Below are positions 16,526-23,708 of a DNA stretch of 45,966 bases, piece by piece (the stretch's first letter is position 1; the number at the start of each line of letters is the position of its first letter). Source of the stretch: a virus. Where the stretch lies: the IMG/VR virus record IMGVR_UViG_3300046413_000426, positions 1 to 45,966 of that record, one strand, 5' to 3'. Position numbers and translations under genes: made by a program. The notes beneath the pieces were generated by a model that saw nothing but the letters and a program-made list of their open reading frames with translations, was not told the DNA's origin and searched no databases.

Positions 16526-18549
16526 TATGTAAACAGTTTATGTTTTTTTGTTTCTGAAAATAGACCATTGCTACTTCCAAATAATTTATTATTTTTCTTC
16601 TTAGCGTACATTGCCTGCACTCTGGCATCACCACCTGCACCAACTTTACCCATTAATGGATCTAATTTCATGGCTAATGCAATGGCTAACTCTGCTGCAA
16701 TGATGCGGTCAAAGTTACCTTCTTCGTTATATTGTATCATTTCTTCTAATAGTACAGGATCGAAGATCTTTACCATACCTTTTACCTCAGATGTAACTTC
16801 TCCTTCGTCATTTTTCTCTACAACTAAGGTTTCTTCTGTATACTTCTTAAGACATCCGTGTAAGAAATCTCTAATCTTCTCTGACGATCTATGTATACCA
16901 TAGTCACGTCTCACTGTTGTATTAGGTACAACTTCTTTCAACCACTCTGGTTGTCTCTCTAGGAAATGTGCTTCGTTCCTAGAAATCATGTGATCAATGA
17001 AGGACATCTCATCATTCTCGACAAGTGCTCTTGCATTGTAGTATTTAATGAGGAGGCGAGCTTGTTCTTCCCACGTTTCTTTCTTGTCTGGACGTGCACA
17101 ATAGGACGCAACAAACATATCTTGGTACTTTTCCCCTGTAATGGCATGCATACGTTTATATATGTACACAGAACCTAGTGATGTAGAGTATGAAGCTTTA
17201 CCTTGGCGGTATGGATCGACTCCTGCTACATACAATCCATAAGGAGGACTTTCTACAGGAAACTCATATATAACTATAGGAGCATCCTTCATGTCTGAAT
17301 TCTTGAGAGGGAAGTTGGAGATGGGTAGCTTGTCTGTGAATTCATGCTTAACACCTTCTCCATCATCATATAGCACGACTGGAGTTCCTGTACGCTCTTG
17401 AGATAAGAGTCTGGACTTCTGTCTTTTAGCTCCCTCTATATCAAAGATGTTTGAATCCTCATTGAGGAATATATCATCTACCTCTTGTGGATAGTACATC
17501 TTTTCCTTCAAGTAGGCAATTCTATCACCTGCTTTCTTGAGTCTTTCTAAATTGTCGTTGGTTATTTTTGTGGCTAATTCTTCATTAGAAACTAACATTT
17601 TAATGTTATGAAGATCATCACCTTTGGGTAATTCTAAATAAGCACCAAGAGTGGATTCCTCTTTAGCCTCCATTCTAAACTTATGTGAGATGAATAGTCC
17701 GTGTACACGAGTGTCATCTTTGGCATTGTTGTATTCTAAGAAGTTATAGTTACCTACGTCAAACATCAAGGACTTAGCGTCCATGAATTTCTTCATATCC
17801 CCGCCTGTTCCCGTAAGAATTGGTGCACAACCCCAGCCAAAGGGTGTTGTGAAACCTGGAACAGCAGCCTGGAAACCTCGTAGGAAAGAACCCTTACCAA
17901 TCTCATCTATAATTAATCTTCTAGGCTTTGTACCTGCAATAGCCTCTTCGTTATTACCTTCGTCAAGGTTACGTATTAATATTTGTGAAAAGGGGATACG
18001 TTTTCCTCCTTTTGTTTTTACACCTAATGTTACCTGGTTCTTCCAGTTATCTTCAACCCTTTGCCATTGCCACGCTTCTGGTAAATGGTTAAGTCCTTTG
18101 TCAATCTTATCTGTAATCAGCTTTATATCGGCTGCATTCAAACCAGCAATGATGTTCTGTGAGTTCTCATCAAATGTAGCCCCATGGGACACATATGAAG
18201 CCTCTAGAACAGACTTAGCAAAACGTCTGATTCCTAGAATAACTAGGCCCTTACGTTCTTGTTGTGCTCTGTCAATCTCTGTTGACACCACCCACTCGTT
18301 ATCTCTAAGGGAAGGATTAGCATATTTCTGTGCAATTCTACCATACTCATCAATAACGTCCACTTCTGTATGCCATGCATTTAGATGCCAATATAAGAAT
18401 GGGTTAATATATGTATCTCCCATCATGGCTCCGTTCTTACACAGTTCCTCATGAAAGGCAAAGAAAGCATCATACTCCTCACTATCTGGTGTAGGAAGAC
18501 GCTTCTGGCACATTAACCAATCCTTATAGTCTATCTTAAGCAGTTCCAC
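16525..18549 (-). CDS. terL: Terminase large subunit
   Basis: Encodes 674 aa with the two catalytic parts of a packaging motor. ATPase: LGIRRFAKS (~105-113) is a variant Walker A and RRLIIDEIGKG (~210-220) is Walker B with D215/E216. Nuclease (RNase H-like): GVDPYRQGKAS with D445, ALVENDE with E511/D513, and NFDRIIAAE with D614 supply the metal ligands. The enzyme cuts concatemeric DNA and pumps it through the portal. The frame starts at GTG (18549), overlapping the upstream gene by 14 bases; the first ATG is 12 codons later (18513). Gene order TerL-portal supports the call. Confidence 0.92.
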   Translation of the reverse strand: MELLKIDYKDWLMCQKRLPTPDSEEYDAFFAFHEELCKNGAMMGDTYINPFLYWHLNAWHTEVDVIDEYGRIAQKYANPSLRDNEWVVSTEIDRAQQERKGLVILGIRRFAKSVLEASYVSHGATFDENSQNIIAGLNAADIKLITDKIDKGLNHLPEAWQWQRVEDNWKNQVTLGVKTKGGKRIPFSQILIRNLDEGNNEEAIAGTKPRRLIIDEIGKGSFLRGFQAAVPGFTTPFGWGCAPILTGTGGDMKKFMDAKSLMFDVGNYNFLEYNNAKDDTRVHGLFISHKFRMEAKEESTLGAYLELPKGDDLHNIKMLVSNEELATKITNDNLERLKKAGDRIAYLKEKMYYPQEVDDIFLNEDSNIFDIEGAKRQKSRLLSQERTGTPVVLYDDGEGVKHEFTDKLPISNFPLKNSDMKDAPIVIYEFPVESPPYGLYVAGVDPYRQGKASYSTSLGSVYIYKRMHAITGEKYQDMFVASYCARPDKKETWEEQARLLIKYYNARALVENDEMSFIDHMISRNEAHFLERQPEWLKEVVPNTTVRRDYGIHRSSEKIRDFLHGCLKKYTEETLVVEKNDEGEVTSEVKGMVKIFDPVLLEEMIQYNEEGNFDRIIAAELAIALAMKLDPLMGKVGAGGDARVQAMYAKKKNNKLFGSSNGLFSETKKHKLFT

Positions 18550-18874
18550 TACGTTCCTTTAAAAACTTTTCAGCCTTAGATCCTAGAGATGAGCCACCTC
18601 TAACCTCAACCTTTGCTTCTTCCTTCTCACGAAGCTTATCTACAACCTCTAATAAGGCTAGATAGTTCTTCATTGTCTCTTGAATGAATTTACCCTGTGC
18701 TTCAATGGAAGCAATAACCATAGGTAATAAGCCTCCTTTGCCTGTAGGTTTCCATTCAATTCTATCTTTGAGCTCATGCATTGGATTTGCATCCACGTAT
18801 TGTCTCCAAGACTTTAATTGTTCCTCAGCCCATTCGAGCTCAGTGTTAATGTATGTAGTTTTCTTTAATGCCAT
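18536..18874 (-). CDS. Candidate small terminase subunit
   Basis: Encodes 112 aa, largely helical (MALKKTTYINTELEWAEEQL, ending KAEKFLKERSGTA), overlapping terL by 14 bases. Small size, charge, helicity and position directly before terL fit a small terminase that recognises packaging DNA. The 11-bp-period repeat cluster immediately upstream could be its target. No HTH motif is clear, so the call is positional. Confidence 0.4.
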   Translation of the reverse strand: MALKKTTYINTELEWAEEQLKSWRQYVDANPMHELKDRIEWKPTGKGGLLPMVIASIEAQGKFIQETMKNYLALLEVVDKLREKEEAKVEVRGGSSLGSKAEKFLKERSGTA

Positions 18875-18876
18875 AA

Positions 18877-18935
18877 CTTAGTCGTTACTTAGTCGGAGCT
18901 TAGTCGTTTATCGACCAAGTTAACCGACCTAGTCA
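18877..18935. repeat. Tandem 8-mer repeats with 11-bp period before the terminase genes
   Basis: CTTAGTCG occurs at 18877-18884, 18888-18895 and 18899-18906, exactly 11 bases apart, so the sites face the same side of the helix. Degenerate or inverted relatives (TCGACCAAG, CCGACCTAGTC) continue to 18935. The cluster fills the gap between two late genes. Likely roles are a packaging (pac/cos-like) recognition site or an operator. Confidence 0.65.
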
Positions 18936-19216
18936 GTGAAGTCTTGGAAATCTTCCTCAGTGTCTAATATTGTATTGAGGTTCATTCCATCCTTTATAAT
19001 CTTATCTATTTCTGTATCATCAGGATGAGGAACATCCTGCATCAATTCTGCCTTATACTTTGACAGTGCGTAAACTATCTCTCTATCTGTCATTCCCCAT
19101 ATGTCTTTGTATTCATATAGAGCTGTTGATAAATGTCTTCCTAGATTGTATGTAGGAAATGCTTTATGTAGATCTTCTAAGATCTTTAATGCTTGTTGAT
19201 AGGAGGTTAGTTTCAT
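18929..19216 (-). CDS. Small conserved-looking protein, unknown
   Basis: Encodes 95 aa. Helical with acidic C-terminus (KIIKDGMNLNTILDTEEDFQ); the middle (WGMTDREIVYALSKYKAELM) looks like a small helical bundle. It overlaps the repeat cluster at its 3' end and lies between two other small genes of the same unit. No family recognised. Confidence 0.55.
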   Translation of the reverse strand: MKLTSYQQALKILEDLHKAFPTYNLGRHLSTALYEYKDIWGMTDREIVYALSKYKAELMQDVPHPDDTEIDKIIKDGMNLNTILDTEEDFQDFTD

Positions 19217-19222
19217 AAGGGG

Positions 19223-19492
19223 TTAAATTAAATCATTGATGTCCTCCTCAGAAAATGTTGAATCCTCTTCGTTGTAATCAATGTCTTCGATGCTGTTCTG
19301 AATCAATTCAAAATCATCTGATTCTTGCATCTCTTTACACATGTATTCTTTTGTAAAAATGACAGAGAGCTTTCCTTCCTCTTCGTCGGTGTTGACCAAA
19401 TCAACATAATCCACTCCTTTATTATATAAGTCTACAAAGACATCTATAATCTCGTTCAAGGAAATCTTCTTGATTAATATCTTCTTAGCCAT
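19223..19492 (-). CDS. Small acidic protein, unknown
   Basis: Encodes 89 aa. The alpha/beta N-terminal part (MAKKILIKKISLNEIIDVFV) precedes a strongly acidic tail (DIDYNEEDSTFSEEDINDLI). Overlaps the upstream zinc-ribbon gene by eight bases, so translation is probably coupled. The acidic tail could mimic DNA or bind a basic partner, but that is speculation. Confidence 0.55.
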   Translation of the reverse strand: MAKKILIKKISLNEIIDVFVDLYNKGVDYVDLVNTDEEEGKLSVIFTKEYMCKEMQESDDFELIQNSIEDIDYNEEDSTFSEEDINDLI

Positions 19493-19784
19493 TGTTTACG
19501 TCTTTTTTTAATTGATCTTCTTCTTCTGGATTTGACATTACAGATGTCCATTTATTCTGTGGACAAGAGCATGATAAACATGATGTCTTAGCATCTAAAT
19601 TACAACCACAATCTGTACAGTGATTATCTGGACGTAATGGCGTACTATGAAACTTAGAATGAAAAGGACATTTACTACATATTGCTAAACGTTCTTCTGA
19701 TACATCATGTATCAACACTTTCATCTCTGTAGGAGGAACTAACTTATTGCGCCATCCCTCGTAAATTTGGCTGAAGTTAATCAT
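19485..19784 (-). CDS. Zinc-ribbon protein
   Basis: Encodes 99 aa with eight Cys in paired knuckles: ICSKCPFHSKFH, HCTDCGCNLDAKTSCLSCSC. The spacing CxxC...CxxCxC...CxxCxC suggests two zinc sites. C-terminal motif NPEEEDQLKKDV is acidic. It overlaps both neighbours by eight bases. Zinc-ribbon proteins of this size in late modules may bind nucleic acid or polymerase; no specific role is visible. Confidence 0.65.
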   Translation of the reverse strand: MINFSQIYEGWRNKLVPPTEMKVLIHDVSEERLAICSKCPFHSKFHSTPLRPDNHCTDCGCNLDAKTSCLSCSCPQNKWTSVMSNPEEEDQLKKDVNNG

Positions 19785-20127
19785 TGGTTTTTATTTTTGG
19801 TTTTAAAAGTCTTATCTGCTTTTCCAACACCTCTATAGCATCTCGTAGTTTCTTGGGATCGGCGTTGTTATCGTCCAGTTGTTTTTGTGTTCTTTCTAAC
19901 TTAGCCTCTAAAGCAGCTAGTTTCTTCATTGCCTTCTTATTATTAAACAATATACGTCCAAATCCAGAAAGCTCTAGAGAATGATTAACATCCATAGCCT
20001 CATTAGCTGATTGAAACTGATGATTAACCACAGCTTCCACTACCTTCTCTGGCATTGCCAACTTTATCGACAATACCCTAACAAGATATTCCTTATGAGA
20101 CATACTCTTAGGTTTATTATACTCCAT
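19777..20127 (-). CDS. Coiled-coil protein, unknown
   Basis: Encodes 116 aa. Residues ~60-112 (KKLAALEAKLERTQKQLDDN, then IEVLEKQIRLLKPKI) are a clear heptad-rich coiled coil. The N-terminal 50 residues (HKEYLVRVLSIKLAMPEKVV) may form a small helical domain. Overlaps both neighbours by 8-11 bases. Possibly an oligomeric partner of the wHTH protein upstream. Confidence 0.55.
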   Translation of the reverse strand: MEYNKPKSMSHKEYLVRVLSIKLAMPEKVVEAVVNHQFQSANEAMDVNHSLELSGFGRILFNNKKAMKKLAALEAKLERTQKQLDDNNADPKKLRDAIEVLEKQIRLLKPKIKTND

Positions 20128-20479
20128 GCTCTAACTTTATCTCTAATGTAAGGTTCTCTGAGAATGGTAGGATGATGACAGGATTAACTTTAATCTTTGT
20201 TCCATCCTTAACTAAGACACCAACTTTCTTAAGCTTGGAAATAATGTTATTGATTGTAGGAGATGTAGAATTATACTTGAGGCAAAACTCTTCTCTTATA
20301 TTAGAATAGGAAATATTACCATGTATAGCTGTAAATGCTACTAGTTGTATTTCTCTTTGTGTAAGGTTTAAGTTATTCACTGTAGACAATATGCTATAAT
20401 ACTTTTCAGCCATAGCATAGACATCATCTGTAGTCCTTTTTAATCTTTGTACAATAACCTTTTTCTTAATCTCTTCCAT
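20117..20479 (-). CDS. Winged-helix DNA-binding protein
   Basis: Encodes 120 aa. Residues ~35-100 look like a winged helix: NLTQREIQLVAFTAIHGNIS, then SPTINNIISKLKKVGVLVKD (recognition helix) and GTKIKVNPVIILPF (wing strands). It is the first gene of the leftward late module, next to the divergent control region, so it could regulate late genes, or act as a DNA-recognition factor for packaging. The fold call is by pattern. Confidence 0.6.
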   Translation of the reverse strand: MEEIKKKVIVQRLKRTTDDVYAMAEKYYSILSTVNNLNLTQREIQLVAFTAIHGNISYSNIREEFCLKYNSTSPTINNIISKLKKVGVLVKDGTKIKVNPVIILPFSENLTLEIKLEHGV

Positions 20480-20687
20480 ATGTAGTTGGCATTCTATAGA
20501 ATTATAGACGCTATATTAAGAATTATATTTGGTAATTACAAATGAAAGAGAAAATATTATTACAGAGACTGTTAAACTGTAGACAGAATGATTGTACAAT
20601 TTTCTACTCTTATAATGTACTCCTATAGAAAAGTTTGTAAATCTGTTTAATGTAAAATAAATCATAATGAAAGGTTTTTAGTTATAG

Positions 20688-20705
20688 CCCCCCCCTTCCC
20701 CCCCC
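20688..20705. repeat. C8-TT-C8 homopolymer tract
   Basis: Two runs of eight C separated by TT stand out in an AT-rich genome. The complementary strand (G8-AA-G8) has enough G-runs for a G-quadruplex, the C strand for an i-motif. It is far from the nearest start, so it acts, if at all, at DNA or 5'-leader level. Run length is also prone to sequencing error. Confidence 0.75.
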
Positions 20706-20770
20706 AAAGGTAGAACAACTTTTTGAAAACACAAAATTTCGGCTGAGTTGAAAATTGGAAAAATTTTTTA

Positions 20771-20813
20771 GGATGGGGATACCTCTCGTATAGATGAGAG
20801 AGGAGTCCATTCC
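20771..20813. other. Hairpin in the divergent region
   Basis: GGATGG/CCATTCC (one bulge) encloses CCTCTC/GAGAGG (20782-20787 with 20798-20803, 10-base loop), giving about 12 pairs. It is 84 bases upstream of the first rightward gene, and may be part of its leader or an origin stem. Confidence 0.5.
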
Positions 20814-20822
20814 ATATTGCAT

Positions 20823-20858
20823 CCCCCAGGGGAAATTGTCGAGTTGGGGGTAGTCCCC
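20823..20858 (+). promoter_or_regulatory. Interleaved complementary segments (pseudoknot-like or switch) in leader
   Basis: CCCCCA (20823-20828) can pair with TGGGGG (20845-20850), while the adjoining GGGGA (20829-20833) can pair with TCCCC (20854-20858). The two pairings cross, so they form either an H-type-like pseudoknot or two mutually exclusive hairpins. It ends 38 bases before the first rightward start codon. Confidence 0.45.
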
Positions 20859-20896
20859 AGGTTGCTTGGCATTCACTTTAAATTTAAAAAATCATT

Positions 20897-21322
20897 ATGG
20901 AAGCAGTAATTCAATTACCACAACCAGCAATTCAGTCAGCTGTTAGAATGACAGAAACTACAATGGGAACATTTGGAGCATTAACATCACAAGCTTCGAA
21001 CTACGGTTTTGACCCAACCAACTTTGCTAATCAAGATACAGCATTGTTAATCTTTGCAATTGATGCAACAGGCAAGCGTGATAAGTTTGTTCTTAGTAAA
21101 GAATTGTCACGTGAGTACTACGCTAAGGAGATTGAATTCAATCAATTGTTAGACTTAGACGTTAGACTTGCAATCAGCGAATCAGGCGAAGAAATCAAAA
21201 TCATTGCTAAGCCATCACAAATGATGACATTCGCAGCAAACAAAGTAGTTGCTAAGCCATACAAAGCTAAAACTACTCTTAGTGAGGCAGATGTTCTTGC
21301 TCTTGCTAATGTTAGCATCTAA
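20897..21322 (+). CDS. First gene of the rightward module, unknown
   Basis: Encodes 141 aa. C-rich codons (AAC, GAC) hint at high expression. The sequence is Ala/Thr-rich at both ends (MEAVIQLPQPAIQSAVRMTE; KTTLSEADVLALANVSI), with a basic middle (KRDKFVLSKELSREYYAKEI). It stands alone between the control region and a strong hairpin, with a structured leader, which suggests an early, abundant product such as a regulator or nucleic-acid-binding protein. No family recognised. Confidence 0.6.
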   Translation: MEAVIQLPQPAIQSAVRMTETTMGTFGALTSQASNYGFDPTNFANQDTALLIFAIDATGKRDKFVLSKELSREYYAKEIEFNQLLDLDVRLAISESGEEIKIIAKPSQMMTFAANKVVAKPYKAKTTLSEADVLALANVSI

Positions 21323-21328
21323 CACATT

Positions 21329-21371
21329 GCTTACGCATTCCTTGCTCTTAGTGGGCAGGGAGTGCGCAAGC
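21329..21371 (+). terminator. Long stable hairpin right after the first rightward gene
   Basis: Arms 21330-21345 (CTTACGCATTCCTTGC) and 21355-21370 (GCAGGGAGTGCGCAAG) pair over 16 positions with one mismatch and two G-U pairs, extended by one G-C; the loop is nine bases. It begins seven bases after the stop. No T-run follows, so it may be a 3'-end stabiliser or factor-dependent terminator. Confidence 0.6.
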
Positions 21372-21419
21372 GTGTATAAGGGTGGGAATTTATCAGGGTG
21401 GGTAGAATAAAAACCAACA

Positions 21420-21655
21420 AAAAGTTTATTTCTCTATATATATAGAAAACTTTTGTGAATGAATAAACACAGGAGTGTAACCCTTGTATGTATATATATG
21501 TGGATTGGTGAATGCTCTGAATTGGTATAGGTATCATTATATAGCAATAAATAGATATATATATAAGAGTTTGTTCTTTCTATATAGATAAGTTTAGTCT
21601 CTATATATATTGTAGTTGTTAGTATATACATAGTTAGTATTATAGTATTGACTAT
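21420..21655. other. Extremely AT-rich non-coding stretch
   Basis: Alternating TA runs (TATATATA and longer) dominate. The open frames crossing it on the minus strand are Tyr/Ile repeats expected from such composition. No gene is supported. Easily melted DNA next to the control region could serve as an unwinding element. Confidence 0.4.
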
Positions 21656-21698
21656 GCGATTTTATTTAATGCATCATTCTATCGTGGATATGAAGACT

Positions 21699-21931
21699 TC
21701 TTATGTTAAAGGCTACTCTGTTAGTACTCATAAGATGTGAAACCACCTGATCAGAGCACCTGTAAACGGCAAGCCTAGTAACAGGTAGGTAATAAGCTAG
21801 GCTGATCAGCTCCCAAGGGATAGCAGATGGATAGTGACAATGAATACATAGATTGCATATATTATAGCAGTGCGTGCTTACTTAAGAATATATGTAGAAC
21901 TATTATACATTGACGCAGCACTATTCATCTG
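21699..21931 (+). ncRNA. Candidate structured non-coding RNA with a pseudoknot
   Basis: Three pairing domains follow one another. First, TCTTATG/CATAAGA (21699-21705 with 21729-21735). Second, crossing stems ACCTGT/ACAGGT (21758-21763 with 21781-21786) and AGCCTAG/CTAGGCT (21772-21778 with 21797-21803), flanked by two copies of CTGATCAG (21747, 21802). Third, a 13-bp stem CAGATGGATAGTG/CACTATTCATCTG (21824-21836 with 21919-21931, one G-U) that encloses nested CAATG/CATTG, CATATATT/AATATATG and AGCA/TGCT stems. No gene fits in 21323-21984. This density of long complementary arms supports a real RNA; class unknown, strand assumed from neighbours. Confidence 0.5.
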
Positions 21932-21984
21932 AATGCAGAGGGAATATATAAATCATTTTTTAACCTTTATAATATTACATTCTC

Positions 21985-22221
21985 ATGAAAAACATGAATC
22001 AGATTAAATTGAATGCTATCGTAGATAGCCACAGAAGAAAGTTGTTAATTGGTGCTATGATTATTCAAATCATGGCTATGATTGTAATGACTATGTCATT
22101 GGTTGGATTGTTTGTTGATCCAGCACACACTGAAGGATATTGTATTGTATTTACATTCTTCAGTCTTATTGCATTGTTTGGTGTATTACAATATGATAAA
22201 CACAAGAGAGACTTCAGATAG
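21985..22221 (+). CDS. Small two-helix membrane protein
   Basis: Encodes 78 aa. Two hydrophobic helices: LIGAMIIQIMAMIVMTMSLV (~21-40, running on to GLFV) and YCIVFTFFSLIALFGVL (~52-68), with basic ends on both sides. Probably in the host inner membrane with both termini in the cytoplasm. Function unknown; candidates are superinfection or lysis-related. Confidence 0.6.
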   Translation: MKNMNQIKLNAIVDSHRRKLLIGAMIIQIMAMIVMTMSLVGLFVDPAHTEGYCIVFTFFSLIALFGVLQYDKHKRDFR

Positions 22222-22244
22222 TCTCTCTTACATCCTCTATAGAA

Positions 22245-22400
22245 ATGAAAATATTAGAAAACAAAGTTCTTGTTCTTAATGTAAGAGAATACTATTTATT
22301 CAGGGAGTTGTTTAAATGGTCTTTTATATATTTTGGGTATTGTGCTGGTAGCATTGTTATAGCTGCTGATTCACATTTGTTAAGCTTATTAGGATATTAA
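22245..22400 (+). CDS. 51-aa single-pass membrane protein
   Basis: Short gene fitting the gap exactly: stop at 22398-22400, next start at 22403. Product starts MKILENKVLVLNVREYYLFR, then a hydrophobic segment (WSFIYFGYCAGSIVIAA) and a short tail. One membrane helix. Function unknown. Confidence 0.5.
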   Translation: MKILENKVLVLNVREYYLFRELFKWSFIYFGYCAGSIVIAADSHLLSLLGY

Positions 22401-22402
22401 TC

Positions 22403-22858
22403 ATGAAGACATGTAAAAAATGTAACCAGACTTTAGAGTTTGGTTACTTCTTCAGACATGGTTATAATGCTAATGGTTCTATTAAATACTATAATCAGTG
22501 TAAAGATTGTGTTAGAGATAAACACAACGAATACAATAGACAATGGAAGCTTAATAATCCTGATAAGCATAAAGAACATGTGAAGAAGCAATGGCAAACA
22601 CTGAAATCTAATCCAGATAAATTGCAGAAACATTATGAAAATACGCTTAAGTGGAATAATGCATTTAGAGCGTATAAACCTGATGTAGCAAAGACTAGAA
22701 AAGCTAAATATAGAGAAGAGTTGCACGATGAATACATCAAGCAATTAATTCTAAATAGAAATTATGGTCTTTTATCAGCTAAAGATATAACTACAGATAT
22801 GTTAGTTATGAAAAAACAACAAATAATTTTAACACGTAAACTTAGAAATCATGAGTAA
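22403..22858 (+). CDS. Zinc-finger phage protein (HNH/endonuclease VII-like N-terminus)
   Basis: Encodes 151 aa. N-terminal CKKCNQTLEFGYFFRHG and QCKDCVRD form a CxxC...CxxC zinc site like those at the start of phage HNH and endonuclease VII-like proteins. A basic helical middle and a C-terminal segment (EYIKQLILNRNYG-type, then ITTDMLVMKKQQIILTRKL) resemble small phage proteins in which that tail recurs. No HNH catalytic triad is visible, so it may bind DNA without cutting. Overlaps the next gene by eight bases. Confidence 0.6.
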   Translation: MKTCKKCNQTLEFGYFFRHGYNANGSIKYYNQCKDCVRDKHNEYNRQWKLNNPDKHKEHVKKQWQTLKSNPDKLQKHYENTLKWNNAFRAYKPDVAKTRKAKYREELHDEYIKQLILNRNYGLLSAKDITTDMLVMKKQQIILTRKLRNHE

Positions 22859-23114
22859 GAAGAACACAACAACATTAGTAGAAGTAACAGTTACATCACA
22901 AGCACAAAAGACTACAACTGTAGATGATGTGCGTAAGATGTGTCAAAAGATTGGTGATTCACTTAGTAGTACATATGCTAATACAGGTGATATCAAGGCT
23001 GCAGCAGGTGCAATTAGTGCTTATGGTACAGCTATTGGCGCAGTGAAAGCACAATTGATCTACAAGAAGATGACTAGCAGTCCTGCTAGAATAGAGTTCT
23101 TTGAGACTAATTAA
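22851..23114 (+). CDS. Conserved-looking small phage protein, unknown
   Basis: Encodes 87 aa. A Thr-rich start (MSKKNTTTLVEVTVTSQAQK) is followed by two helices; the end AISAYGTAIGAVKAQLIYKK plus MTSSPARIEFFE resembles a small protein family seen in Bacteroidota phages. Function unknown. Overlaps the zinc-finger gene upstream. Confidence 0.6.
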   Translation: MSKKNTTTLVEVTVTSQAQKTTTVDDVRKMCQKIGDSLSSTYANTGDIKAAAGAISAYGTAIGAVKAQLIYKKMTSSPARIEFFETN

Positions 23115-23123
23115 GCTATTGAT

Positions 23124-23384
23124 ATGAGAAAACTATTAGTTATCATCATGATGTTGGGAGTGGCATCATGTGTAAAGGATGATCAAGAATCTAAAACTGT
23201 TAATATAGAACATAATGATAAAATCTATAGTGTTGGAGGTAATACTATGATGAGTAGTTTTGCTGCTCAAGAAGTTACCATTGATGGTTGTCAATATCTA
23301 TATATTTCAAAAAGTAATGGTATAGTATTAACACACAAAGGTTATTGTTCTAATAATATGCACTTAATAAACAATAGATTATGA
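23124..23384 (+). CDS. Small lipoprotein
   Basis: Encodes 86 aa. Signal peptide MRKLLVIIMMLGVASC ends in a lipobox (VASC, Cys16), so the mature protein should be lipid-anchored. The rest has a short beta-like domain with two Cys (DGCQYLYISKS; KGYCSNN). It may act at the host envelope, for example in superinfection exclusion. Overlaps the next small gene (ATGA). Confidence 0.65.
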   Translation: MRKLLVIIMMLGVASCVKDDQESKTVNIEHNDKIYSVGGNTMMSSFAAQEVTIDGCQYLYISKSNGIVLTHKGYCSNNMHLINNRL

Positions 23385-23500
23385 GAAAGAAAGGCAAAGC
23401 TTATATATTATTACCATTAGTAGCTATTTCTATAAATGATGATGGTAGTAAAGAATTAATGTTTGGATGGTTTAACTATACGTGGACCATTATATTTTAG
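23381..23500 (+). CDS. 39-aa small protein
   Basis: Starts in ATGA overlap with the lipoprotein gene. Product MRKKGKAYILLPLVAISIND then GSKELMFGWFNYTWTIIF. Basic start and hydrophobic stretches suggest a membrane-associated peptide. Support is positional only. Confidence 0.4.
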   Translation: MRKKGKAYILLPLVAISINDDGSKELMFGWFNYTWTIIF

Positions 23501-23502
23501 AT

Positions 23503-23576
23503 CTTTTCTGTATTCTTGTTACGTTGGAATAACTAACGAGAAATGATTGACTGACGTAACAAGATGCAGAGAAAAG
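23503..23576 (+). other. Long imperfect hairpin before the tRNA-like element
   Basis: CTTTTCT...TCTTGTTACGT (23503-23524) pairs with ACGTAACAAGA...AGAAAAG (23554-23576), about 20 pairs with two small bulges; the loop is 29 bases. It begins three bases after a stop codon and ends five bases before the tRNA-like element. Could be an RNase III processing stem or mRNA 3' end. Confidence 0.6.
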
Positions 23577-23581
23577 GGAAT

Positions 23582-23671
23582 AGTCAGGTGGCGGAATGGT
23601 AGACGTAAAAATTAAATAGGTGTAAAAACCTAGATTTATATACAGGTTCGAATCCTGTCCTCGACTGACCA
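23582..23671 (+). tRNA. tRNA-like element, leucine type (probably degenerate)
   Basis: D-arm TGGCGGAATGGTAGACG matches class II tRNA-Leu, and the T-arm ACAGG-TTCGAAT-CCTGT (23642-23658) is perfect. Acceptor AGTCAGG (23582-23588) pairs with CCTCGACT (23659-23666) only if one C is bulged, and CCA follows two bases later. Between D and T arms, no standard 7-base anticodon loop closes; instead TAAAT-AGGT/ACCT-ATTTA (23614-23639) makes a long bulged hairpin. TTAAA in this part hints at anticodon UAA. It may be a decayed tRNA or a tRNA mimic. Confidence 0.45.
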
Positions 23672-23708
23672 ATATGTATAGGAGTAGTAGAAATATTACT
23701 CCTAACTA

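Larger units (their letters stand above)
20480..20896. promoter_or_regulatory. Divergent control region between leftward and rightward modules
   Basis: 417 bases without a convincing gene separate the two opposing gene blocks, so both sets of transcripts probably start here. The left half is AT-rich, with TATATTTG at 20524-20531 on the plus strand but no matching -33 box. The right half is unusually GC-rich and holds the C-tract, hairpin and interleaved pairing listed separately. It could also contain a replication origin. Confidence 0.6.

Noticed and set aside
16433-18454. Plus-strand frames of 156 and 223 codons inside portal/TerL
   Set aside because: Antisense to strongly supported genes; Ser/Phe/Leu-rich shadow composition.
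20682-20876. 64-codon minus-strand frame in the divergent region
   Set aside because: Gly/Arg-rich end comes from the C-tract, no overlap or spacing with neighbours, and the region is explained by stems and control functions.
21331-21631. Two overlapping minus-strand frames
   Set aside because: Composition (Tyr/Ile/Thr repeats) follows from the TA-rich DNA and they oppose the direction of the module.
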